Source: Nocardia vulneris (lineage in GTDB: Bacteria; Actinomycetota; Actinomycetes; Mycobacteriales; Mycobacteriaceae). From it: 64,000 nucleotides of DNA. Numbering within the stretch: position 1 is the stretch's first letter; each line of letters opens with the position of its first letter. The stretch spans positions 248,001 to 312,000 of the forward strand of contig NZ_BDCI01000007.1 of assembly GCF_001613425.1 (NCBI RefSeq), given 5' to 3'. The notes below the pieces were generated by a model. That model had not been told where the DNA came from, did no database searches, and was given only the letters and a program-made list of their open reading frames with translations. The translations under genes and the position numbers were made by a program. Shown in pieces: positions 24,999 to 34,900 of the stretch.

Positions 24999-27371
24999 AT
25001 GCGAGTGGACGGGCGGGAAATCCCGGTCACCGGCAACCTGCTACAGCCGATGATCCGGCGCACCAGCGACATCATCCGCGTCGTGCTCGCGGCGCTGTGG
25101 GTGGCGGTCGTGATCGCGGCCTCGGTGATCACCCGCCCGGAATGGCTCGCCCTGGAACGTTCGGTCTCCAATATCGTCGGCTTCCTCAATCCCGACCAGT
25201 CCAACCTGGTGTACCTCGTCTACGGCATGGCCATTCTGGCGCTGCCGTTCGCGATCCTGATCGAGCTGATCATCGGCAGGCAGTGGAAACTGCTGGCCGG
25301 CTACGCGGCGGCGGGGCTGACCGCCGGTCTGCTGCTCTCGATCACCGGCACCGGTCTCTCGGCGCCGAAATGGCATCTGCAAGTACCCGATCGCCTCGAC
25401 ACCTTCCTCTCCCAGTTCCTGGACGACCCGCGCTGGATTGCCATGCTCGCGGCCGTGCTGACGGTGTCGAGTCCGTGGTTGCCCACCCGGCCGCGCCGCT
25501 ACCTGTGGTTCCTGCTGCTCGCGTTCGCGCCGATCCACCTGGTCGTCAGTACTGTCGTGCCGGCTCGCGCGATGTTCGGGCTCGCGGTCGGCTGGCTGGT
25601 CGGCGCGGTCATCGTGCTCGTGGTCGGCACGCCCGCGCTCGAGGTGCCGCTCGACGCCGCGGTGCGGGTGCTGGCCAAACGCGGGCATACGGTCACCGGA
25701 TTCACCGTGGTGCATCCGGCCGGGCGGGGCCCGCTGGTGCTGGCCGCCGCGATCGACGGACCCGAGCGCGAACTCGTGGTCGAGATGTACGGCAAGAACC
25801 AGCGCAGTTTCGGTGCGCTGCGCCAACTCTGGCGCTGGCTCACCTTCCGGGCCAGCGAAACCGCGGCGATGCACGGCTCGATGCATCGCGCCGTCGAGCA
25901 TCGCGCGCTGATGGCGATCGCGGTGGACGAACTCGGCTTGGCCAGCAGCACACCGGTCGCGGTCGCGGCGCTCGATCGCGGCTGGATGCTGCACGCGCAC
26001 ACCATGCCCAAGGGCGCGCCGATCACCGAGCTGTCCGCCGAGCAGTTACCGAGCGTGTGGCAGGGACTGGACGCGCTGCACTGCGGCCAGATCGCGCACG
26101 GCGACCTGCGCCCGACCGAAATCCGGATCCAGGACGGCGCCACGCTGTTCGGCGGTTTCTCCAGTTCCGAATTCGGCGCCTCGGCCAAACAGCAGCAGTC
26201 CGATATCGCGCAGCTACTGGTGTCGACCACCGCGCTCTTCGGCAAGGAACCGGCGGTACGCACGGCGCTGGACTCGCTCGGCAGGCAGTCGGTGCTCGCG
26301 GCGGCGAGCCGGCTCACCAAATCCGCCATGCCCGCGGGGCTGCGAAAGTCGGTGCCCGACTGGAAGGGCGCGCTGTCCGCGGCGCGCGAGGAGGTGCGCA
26401 AGCAGACCGGGCAGGATCGGATCGAGGCCGAGCAGATCACCCGGTTCACCCGCAACCAGATCATCCAGCTGGTGCTGCTGATCGGGCTCGTCTACGTCGC
26501 GTACCCGTTCATCAGCGCGGTGCCGACCTTCTTCACCCAGTTGAAGACCGCCAACTGGTGGTGGGCGCTGCTCGGGCTCGCGGTCTCGTGTCTGACGTAT
26601 ATCGGTGCGGCGGCGGCACTCTGGGCCTGCGCGTCGGGCGCGGTGAGTTTCCGGAACCTGGTGATCATGCAGATCGCGAACACCTTCGCGGCGACCACCA
26701 CCCCGGCCCGGGTCGGCGGGCTCGCACTCAGCGTGCGCTTCCTGACGAAGGGCGGGGTGGGCGCGGTTCGCGCCACCGCGGCGGTGGCGCTGCAGCAGGC
26801 GGTGCAGGTGATCACGCACGTCAGCCTGCTGGTGGTGTTCAGTATCGCGGCGGGCACCTCGGCAGACCTGTCCCATTTCGTGCCGGACGCCACGGTGCTG
26901 TACCTCATCGCCGGGGTCGGCGTCGGCATCATCGGCACGTTCATGTTCGTGCCGCAATTGCGGCGCTGGCTGAACAATTCGGTGCGCCCGCAGCTACAGG
27001 AGGTGCTCGGCGAACTCGGCGAGCTGGCGCGCGATCCCAAGCGTTTCTCGGTGATCATCCTGGGCTGCGCCGCGATCACCCTCGGCATGGCGGGCGCGCT
27101 GTGGGCCAGCGTGGAGGCCTTCGGCGGCGGCACCACCTTCGTCACCGTCACCATCGTCACGATGATCGGCGGCACCCTGGCCTCTGCCGCGCCGACCCCG
27201 GGCGGGGTCGGCGCGGTCGAGGCCGCGCTGATCGGCGGCCTCGGCACCTTCGACGTACCACTGGAAGTCGCGGTGCCCTCGGTGCTGCTCTACCGCGTGC
27301 TGACCTGCTGGCTGCCGGTGCTGTGCGGCTGGTTCACCATGCGCTGGATGACCGCGAAGGACATGCTCTGA
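24999..27371 (+). CDS. YbhN/LPG-synthase-TM-like flippase with internal kinase-like domain
   Basis: A 790-residue membrane protein. Residues 25-225 hold about six hydrophobic helices. A soluble part (about 230-470) contains a degenerate kinase-like domain with HCGQIAHGDLRPTEIRI near residue 365, resembling an aminoglycoside-phosphotransferase or kinase catalytic loop; the DFG equivalent appears replaced by LFGGFSS. Residues 490-790 form the UPF0104/lysylphosphatidylglycerol-synthase TM region with PARVGGLALSVRFL and TPGGVGAVEAALIGGL, both typical. Proteins of this shape are suspected lipid or polyprenyl-sugar flippases. No substrate can be named. The ATG at 24999 lies after a weak site in AGAGGCGGACC. 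Confidence 0.8.
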   Translation: MRVDGREIPVTGNLLQPMIRRTSDIIRVVLAALWVAVVIAASVITRPEWLALERSVSNIVGFLNPDQSNLVYLVYGMAILALPFAILIELIIGRQWKLLAGYAAAGLTAGLLLSITGTGLSAPKWHLQVPDRLDTFLSQFLDDPRWIAMLAAVLTVSSPWLPTRPRRYLWFLLLAFAPIHLVVSTVVPARAMFGLAVGWLVGAVIVLVVGTPALEVPLDAAVRVLAKRGHTVTGFTVVHPAGRGPLVLAAAIDGPERELVVEMYGKNQRSFGALRQLWRWLTFRASETAAMHGSMHRAVEHRALMAIAVDELGLASSTPVAVAALDRGWMLHAHTMPKGAPITELSAEQLPSVWQGLDALHCGQIAHGDLRPTEIRIQDGATLFGGFSSSEFGASAKQQQSDIAQLLVSTTALFGKEPAVRTALDSLGRQSVLAAASRLTKSAMPAGLRKSVPDWKGALSAAREEVRKQTGQDRIEAEQITRFTRNQIIQLVLLIGLVYVAYPFISAVPTFFTQLKTANWWWALLGLAVSCLTYIGAAAALWACASGAVSFRNLVIMQIANTFAATTTPARVGGLALSVRFLTKGGVGAVRATAAVALQQAVQVITHVSLLVVFSIAAGTSADLSHFVPDATVLYLIAGVGVGIIGTFMFVPQLRRWLNNSVRPQLQEVLGELGELARDPKRFSVIILGCAAITLGMAGALWASVEAFGGGTTFVTVTIVTMIGGTLASAAPTPGGVGAVEAALIGGLGTFDVPLEVAVPSVLLYRVLTCWLPVLCGWFTMRWMTAKDML

Positions 27372-27389
27372 CGCCCTGACGGCGAAAGC

Positions 27390-28705
<1,316 letters not shown>

Positions 28706-30307
28706 ATGACCATCGGTGCGCAGGGTGGATCCCAGTCGGGGCAGGTGAGCACCGCGCTCGACGAGCCGCTCCGGTCGCGGCGCAATCACTGGAACAACCA
28801 GATCGCCGGGCACGCGCAGATGCGGCCCGATGCGGTCGCCCTGCGGTTCCGTGGCGCCGACACCACCTGGCGGCAGCTGCACGAACGCTCGTCGAAGTTC
28901 GCCGACGCGCTGGCCCGCCGCGGCATCGGCTTCGGCGACCGGGTGCTGATCCTCGCGTTGAACTACCCCGAGTACATCGAGACCGTGTTCGGCATCAACG
29001 CACTCGGCGCGATCGCCGTCCCGGTCAATTTCCGGCTCACCCCGCCCGAGGTCGCCTATATCGTGAGCGACAGCGGCGCGAAGGCGATAGTCACCGATAC
29101 CCTGCTGCAACCGCTCGCCACCGCGGTGCTCGCCCAATCGGACACGCTGGAAACATGTTTCGTGATCGGCGGCGCCGGCGCGGACGGCGTCCTCGGCTTC
29201 GAGGACGTACTCGCCGAAGACGGCGTCCCGCACCAGGCACTCGACATCCCGGAGGACACTCCGGCGCTGATCATGTACACCTCGGGCACCACCGGCAGCC
29301 CGAAGGGCGCGATCCTGTCCTACGCGAACATGAACGCGCAGGCGTTCACCGTGATCCGGGCATTGGCGGCCACCTCCGAGTCGATCGCCTTCTGCACCTC
29401 ACCGCTGTTCCACATCGCCGGACTCGGCAGTCTCGCAGCCAATTTCGTGCTCGGCGCGAAAACCGTGCTGCACCCGCTCGGCGCCTTCGACGCCACCGAA
29501 TTCCTCGACGCCGTCGAACGCGAACAGGCCACCGGCGCGTTCTGCGTGCCCGCGCAGTGGCAGGCGATCTGCGCCGAACCGACGGTGCGCGAACGCAAAT
29601 TGGCGCTCGAGTCGCTCAGCTGGGGCGCCGCACCGGCCTCCGATTCGGTCCTGCGGGCGATGGCGGACTGCTTTCCGAACGCGTTCAACGTCGCGGTGTT
29701 CGGGCAGACCGAGATGTCGCCCATCACCTGTGTGCTCGAGGGCAAGGACGCGTTGCGTAAGCTCGGCTCGGTCGGCAAGCCGATCCCGACCATCCAGGCC
29801 CGCATCGTCGACGACGAGATGAACGACGTCGCCCCGGGCGAAATCGGCGAAATCGTCTATCGCGGACCGACCCTCATGCAGGGCTACTGGAACAAGCCCG
29901 AAGCCACCGCGGAGGCGTTCGCGGGCGGCTGGTTCCACTCCGGTGACCTGGTGCGCCAGGACGAGGAGGGCTTCATCTGGGTGGTCGACCGCAAGAAGGA
30001 CATGATCATCTCCGGCGGCGAGAACATCTACTGCGCCGAGGTGGAGAACGTGCTCTTCGGCCACCCCAAGATTCGCGAGGCCGCGGTGATCGGCCGGGCG
30101 CACGAGAAGTGGGGCGAGGTCCCGGTCGCGGTCGTCGCGCTGCACCGTCCCGACGACGAACTCACCCTCGACGAGCTGACGAGCTTCCTCAACGAGAATC
30201 TCGCGCGGTACAAGCACCCCAAGGATCTGGTGGTCGTCGCGGAGCTGCCCCGCAATGCCAGCGGCAAGGTCGTGAAAGTACAACTGCGCAAGGATTATTC
30301 ATCCTGA
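28706..30307 (+). CDS. fadD5: Fatty-acid-CoA ligase FadD5
   Basis: A 533-residue ANL-superfamily acyl-CoA synthetase that activates fatty acids with ATP and CoA. The P-loop reads LIMYTSGTTGSPKGA, the A5 motif FGQTEMSP, then GWFHSGDLVR (A7) and DRKKDMIISGGENIYCAE (A8 hinge), and the A10 lysine is in NASGKVVK. The whole length follows mycobacterial FadD5 (Rv0166) closely from memory, including NRLTP-like and SWGAAPA blocks. There is no FAAL-specific insertion, so a CoA ligase is expected. Unlike in M. tuberculosis, no mce operon follows. An in-frame start upstream at 28667 is less likely. Confidence 0.88.
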   Translation: MTIGAQGGSQSGQVSTALDEPLRSRRNHWNNQIAGHAQMRPDAVALRFRGADTTWRQLHERSSKFADALARRGIGFGDRVLILALNYPEYIETVFGINALGAIAVPVNFRLTPPEVAYIVSDSGAKAIVTDTLLQPLATAVLAQSDTLETCFVIGGAGADGVLGFEDVLAEDGVPHQALDIPEDTPALIMYTSGTTGSPKGAILSYANMNAQAFTVIRALAATSESIAFCTSPLFHIAGLGSLAANFVLGAKTVLHPLGAFDATEFLDAVEREQATGAFCVPAQWQAICAEPTVRERKLALESLSWGAAPASDSVLRAMADCFPNAFNVAVFGQTEMSPITCVLEGKDALRKLGSVGKPIPTIQARIVDDEMNDVAPGEIGEIVYRGPTLMQGYWNKPEATAEAFAGGWFHSGDLVRQDEEGFIWVVDRKKDMIISGGENIYCAEVENVLFGHPKIREAAVIGRAHEKWGEVPVAVVALHRPDDELTLDELTSFLNENLARYKHPKDLVVVAELPRNASGKVVKVQLRKDYSS

Positions 30308-30336
30308 CCGCGCCGCGCTGAGGTACGGTCGATCGG

Positions 30337-30942
30337 ATGGCGATTCCTCGGATCCGCGCGGCCGTCCTCGCGCTGCACTGGCAGGTGAACGTGATCAAGC
30401 CCGAAGGTTTCTTCGGGCCGATGCTCGCCGGGCCGGTGACTGCCTCCGGTGTGCTCGACCGGGCAGTGCGCTTCCACGAAGCGGTTGCGGCCCAGGATGT
30501 TCCGGTGCTGTTCACCCGCTTCACCATCCCGGTGGGCGAGGGCCAGCTGGTGCGCAACACCGGATTCATGCGTTCGGTCGGCGCGGCGCAGACCGAATTC
30601 CGGCCGGATTCGCCTGGTAGCCAGCTCATCCCGGAGATGACGGGGCAACCGTCCGCGGTGTTCGACAATCAGAAGCTGTCCGGACTGGCCGGCAGCGAAC
30701 TGCCCGCCTGGTGCGCCGATCGCGGTATCGACACGTTGTTCCTCACCGGGGTAGCGACCAACCTGACCGTGGAGCAAACCGCTCGGCACGGCACCGATCT
30801 GGGTTTCACCGTGCATCCCGTGGCCGACTGTGTGGCCGCGGCCGACCCGGCGGCACACGAGTCGTCGCTGGCCGATCTCGAACTCACCACGGCGGGTTCG
30901 CTCACCGCCGCGCGAGTGCTGGCGTTGCTCGCGCGCCGCTGA
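30337..30942 (+). CDS. Isochorismatase-like protein lacking the catalytic triad
   Basis: A 201-residue isochorismatase-like hydrolase fold. In active cysteine hydrolases of this fold an N-terminal Asp (in VIDMQ), a Lys and a Cys (in TxxCVxxT) form the triad. Here the first is VLALHWQVN (His14 in place of Asp), and the last is VATNLTVEQTAR, with Thr144 in place of Cys; the lysine in DNQKLSGL is retained. It should therefore not work by the usual covalent mechanism. It may be a binding protein or catalyse a triad-independent reaction like EntB-type isochorismatases, which lack the Cys. It starts 29 bases after fadD5 in the same direction. Confidence 0.75.
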   Translation: MAIPRIRAAVLALHWQVNVIKPEGFFGPMLAGPVTASGVLDRAVRFHEAVAAQDVPVLFTRFTIPVGEGQLVRNTGFMRSVGAAQTEFRPDSPGSQLIPEMTGQPSAVFDNQKLSGLAGSELPAWCADRGIDTLFLTGVATNLTVEQTARHGTDLGFTVHPVADCVAAADPAAHESSLADLELTTAGSLTAARVLALLARR

Positions 30943-31043
30943 GGCCCGGTGCGGCTCGGCACAATAAGGTTTACCGTTCGCTCGACTCGGCAACCCCACG
31001 GCTACGGAACTCGGTAGTCGCCTCGAGATCAGGAGCCAGCACT

Positions 31044-31511
31044 GTGCAACTCACCCACCTCGCGGTCTGCGCCGCCACCGCGCTCGCGGTCGTCGGCGCG
31101 GCGACCGGTTGCGGTACCAACGACACCGACCACTCCGACCACGCCGCCCACGCCGGCTCCTCCGCTGCCGCCGCGCCGGCTCGCACCGCCACCCACCCGA
31201 CGTCGGCCGCCACCACGAGGGACGCCGCCGATCCCAGCGTCACCCCCGCCCCGGGCACTATCGTCGAGGACGTGAACTGCGGCCCGGTCACCGACGCGGG
31301 CGGCGGCACCCGCACCGTCATCGCCCCGGGCACGCCGGCCGGCCGGGTGGGCTGCACCGAAGCCATCAATGTGGCAACCGAATACGCGCAGACCGTCAGC
31401 AACACCGACGCGCAAACCGTCCAGGGCTGGCAGTGCCACGCCCAGCCGGACCCCCGCACGCCCTCGGCCTGCACCAAGGACGGCCTGCGGATCGAACTGC
31501 GCGCCGGCTGA
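31044..31511 (+). CDS. Probable lipoprotein of unknown function
   Basis: A 155-residue secreted protein starting at the GTG at 31044 with AGGAG 8 bases upstream. Residues 1-22 are a signal peptide ending in a lipobox-like VGAATGC, so Cys23 should be lipidated. A His/Asp/Ser/Ala-rich linker (NDTDHSDHAAHAGS) follows, possibly metal-binding, then a small domain with four cysteines (VNCGPV, VGCTEA, WQCHAQ, SACTKD) suited to two disulfides. I do not recognise the family. It is 175 bases upstream of the ACP gene. Confidence 0.65.
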   Translation: MQLTHLAVCAATALAVVGAATGCGTNDTDHSDHAAHAGSSAAAAPARTATHPTSAATTRDAADPSVTPAPGTIVEDVNCGPVTDAGGGTRTVIAPGTPAGRVGCTEAINVATEYAQTVSNTDAQTVQGWQCHAQPDPRTPSACTKDGLRIELRAG

Positions 31512-31685
31512 GCACAGCACGCTCGACCCGGCCCGTGCGGACGATGCGCGGCGTCGGAGCGAAGGTCGAGCAAAAGACTCTTCTCCACCGTCCGATATCT
31601 CGGCATAATCGCTGGGGGTGCCCGGGCGACCGGCATGAAGTCGTCGTAACGGTGGGTCGAGCGTGTTGGGATGGATCGGAGCTCA

Positions 31686-31928
31686 ATGGTGCACAGTCGG
31701 CGTGTGACGCTCACCACCGCGGCGGTCACGGCGGTGGCCGAACTGCTCGGCGTGGACGCGACCGCCGTCGCCACCGATGCACCGTTCGCCGACCTCGGCT
31801 TGAACTCCACCCAGCTGGCCCGGCTCACGGCGCTATTAGAGGACGCCATGGGGGTCGAGGTCTCGCTCGCGACGATCTACGACCACCCCGATATCGATCG
31901 ACTGGTCGAGTATCTCGCGATGCGATGA
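31686..31928 (+). CDS. Acyl carrier protein with atypical phosphopantetheine motif
   Basis: An 80-residue free-standing carrier protein. The attachment loop reads DLGLNSTQL in place of the usual GxDSL; Ser41 remains available for 4'-phosphopantetheine, but the preceding Asp is Asn. The helices before (AVTAVAELLGVD) and after (LLEDAMGVEVSLATIYDHPD) are normal for PKS/NRPS carrier domains. The ATG at 31686 follows GGAG by 4 bases; ATG 31671 and GTG 31704 are alternatives. The stop overlaps the PKS-like start (ATGA), and the FAAL follows, so it is the likely acceptor of a FAAL-activated acyl chain. Confidence 0.78.
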   Translation: MVHSRRVTLTTAAVTAVAELLGVDATAVATDAPFADLGLNSTQLARLTALLEDAMGVEVSLATIYDHPDIDRLVEYLAMR

Positions 31929-34900
31929 CGGCAGCGGGGGTATCGATCGTCGGCATCGGCTGCCGGATTTCCGGGGCCGCGAGCGCCGGCGAATACTGGC
32001 GAATGCTGCACGCCCGGCCACCGGTCGCCGTCGCGGGCATCGAGCCGTTCGACCACGACTGGTTCGGCCTGTCCGCACGCGAGCACGCGGCCATGGCCGC
32101 AGCGCAGCGACTGGCCATGACGGTCGCGATCGAGGCGCTCGACGACGCCGGAATCGGTTACCGGGCACCGGGTTCCAGCGCCGCCGTGCTTTTCGGAGCG
32201 GGCGCGGGCACGGCCGACCTGTTGTCCACGGCGCTGGATCTGCACGGGCCGAGCCTCACCCTGGACAGCGCGCAGGCCTCGTTCCTGACCGCCCTCGGCA
32301 TGGCGGTACGGCTGCTCGACGACGCGGCGGTACCGTTCGCCATCGTCGGCGGCGTCACCGCGCCTCCCCCGAATCCCTTGTCGACCAGCGAGATTCACAC
32401 CAGCGGCACCGAGCCCGAGCACTGCGCCGTGGTGATCCTGCAACGCACCGCGGACGCGGCCCGGGACGGCAATCGGCAGTACGCGCAGATCGCCGAGGTG
32501 GCCTTCGGTGCGCACGGCCACCCCGCGGCCCCGGCGGAGCGAGCGAACAGCGCGGCAGCACCACCCGTCGCGACGGTCGGCGAGCTGGTCGAGGCCGCAC
32601 TCCGGATCTATCACGGCGATCGCCCGCTCGAACCCGATGCGGCCGAGACACCCACGGCCGCCGCAGCGCTCGTCCAGGTGAGCGTGCGAGCGGGCGGCAG
32701 CACCTACGCCGAGGTGGTGTTGCGCCGCAGCCCGGCCACCGGTGCCGAGCGCGGCTATGAGCCGCCGGTGCTGATCCCGGTGACCGGCCGGGACAACGCC
32801 GAACTCCGCGCGCAGGCCCAGCGTTACGCGATGCGCCTCGAGCGCACCGCCGGTGGCGCCGCGCCCGCTTCGGTGCGCGAGTTCGCGGCGGCCGCAGCAC
32901 GATTGATCCCGGAGCGGGCGCGTGCGGTGGTCCTGGCCCAGGACCGCGACGACGCGATGACGCAGTTGCACGCGCTGGCGCACGGTGAGGCGAGCACCGC
33001 GGTGCTCGGTCCCTCCTCGGCACGCCGGCCGGGCCGTCTGCTGTTCTTGTTCTCCGGGCAGAGCGCACTACACGTCGCGATGGGCCGCGCGCTCGCCGCG
33101 CGGCACCGTGTCTTCGCCGCCGCGCTGGCCGAGACCGCCGAGACGATCGTCGCGGCGGGTGGCCCGCGCAGCTGGACACCGAAGCACGGCTTCGCGCTCG
33201 CCGCGCCGGGCGGCAGTGCCGCGAGCGGCGCGCACCCGAGCGCGCTCGTCGTGCCCGCGCTGTTCACCTTCCAGGTGGCGGTGACGGAATTGCTGTCGGC
33301 GTGGGGGATTCGGCCCGCTGCCGTGGCCGGACACGGGCTCGGTGAGCTGGCCGCGGCCGCGGTCAGCGGTGCGCTGCCACTCGCCGACGCCGCGCGGGTC
33401 GTGGTGCAGCACAGCAGATTGCCCGCGCCGGGCAGTACCGCGGCGGCCCTGCTGACCGCCACCCCGGAGGATGCGGCGAAGCTCATCGAGCCGCTGCGCG
33501 GACACGTCCACCTCGCGGCGGTGAACGGTCCGCGTGCGGTGCTCGTCACGGGCAGCGCCCGCTATATCGAGACCGTGATCCGACGCGCCAAGCGCCGCAA
33601 CATGTTCGCGCGCCGGCTCACCGACGACGCCGACCCGCACGGTCGGACCGGCGCTGTGCCCGCGGGTTTCCTCGACGCGCTCGCGGGTCTACGTCCGGCC
33701 GCACCGCATACCCCCATGTACTCGACGGTCCGGCACGGCGCGGTGCTCACCGGCCCGGCAACGGACGGCCGGTACTGGGCCGAGAACGCCTCGGGCACCG
33801 TGCAACTCGCCGCTGCGCTGGCGCACGCGGCGGTGGACGGCGTGACCACGGTCGTGGAGATCGCGCCGCAGCCCGTGCTGAGCCCGGCGGTCCGTGCCTA
33901 TCCCGATTTCCGCGATGCGGTGTACCCGGTGGCGACCCGTGCCGACGAGGCCGGTGATCTTCTCGCCTGTCTGGCGCGGCTGCACCTCGACGGACGGCCG
34001 GTCGACTGGTCCGCGCAGGGCCCGTTCGTCGCGGCGCCGCGCCGGATCTGGCGCAGGCCGCGTACGCTGCCCGACCCGCGGACGGCCGCACCGACCCTGC
34101 CCGCGGACGAACTCGTCGATCACGTGGTGTGCGGCACGCCCACCGTGTCCGCGGCCTTCTGGCTGCGGATCCTGCTCCGGCACGCGGGCGCCGACGCGAC
34201 CGTGCTGAGCGATTTCGTGGTGCACGAGCAAGCCGAGTTCGCGGTGCTGCCCCGGGTCCGCTACCGCGCTCTCGACAGCGAGGGAAGTCTGCGGGCGGAG
34301 GTCACCGACGGCGCAGCGCTGGCTTCGGCCCGGCCGGGCGGCGACCCCACACCCGCGGATATCGTCGCATGGATGCGGGTCGTCGATACCAACCGGGCCG
34401 GACGGCACCGGATGCGGGTCGTCGCGCCCGCGGCGTTCTACGACGAACTGCGCTGCCGGCGTTTGGCTTACGGACCGCGACTGCGCGTGCTGCGCGGCAT
34501 CGCGCTCGGGTCCGAGCAGGCTGTCGGGCTGTTCGACGCCGCCGAATTGCACAGCACCGCAACCGTCGACGGCTGTCTGCAACTCCTCGCCGCGACCGGC
34601 TACGAGGACGCGCCGGCCGACGCGATCCCGCTGCCGGTCGGCATCGAATCGGCGTGGCTGTCCGCCGAGCCGCGCCGGACCGTGCTGGAGGCGCACGCGT
34701 TCCTGCGCACGCGGAGCACGACCGGTCTGCTCGGCGACGTGATCGGCACCGACCAGCACGGTGTTCCGTGTCTGGCCCTCTCCGGCGTACGGATCCGGTT
34801 CGCGGCGCCGGACATTCCGGCCGCGGACGCACCGCGGCCCGTCGAGCGCCCGTTCTCGTTCCGTCAGGAGACGTGGCAACCGGGGGATCTCCCGGACCTG

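Noticed and set aside
31109..31924. Upstream extension of the PKS-like frame
   Set aside because: It overlaps the lipoprotein and the ACP, has no PKS-like content, and the ATG at 31925 sits in a clean ATGA overlap with the ACP stop.
31925..32700. Normal KSQ loading domain
   Set aside because: The Gln fits a KSQ, but the EAHGTGT and NIGHTQ histidine blocks needed for decarboxylation are absent and the domain is too short.
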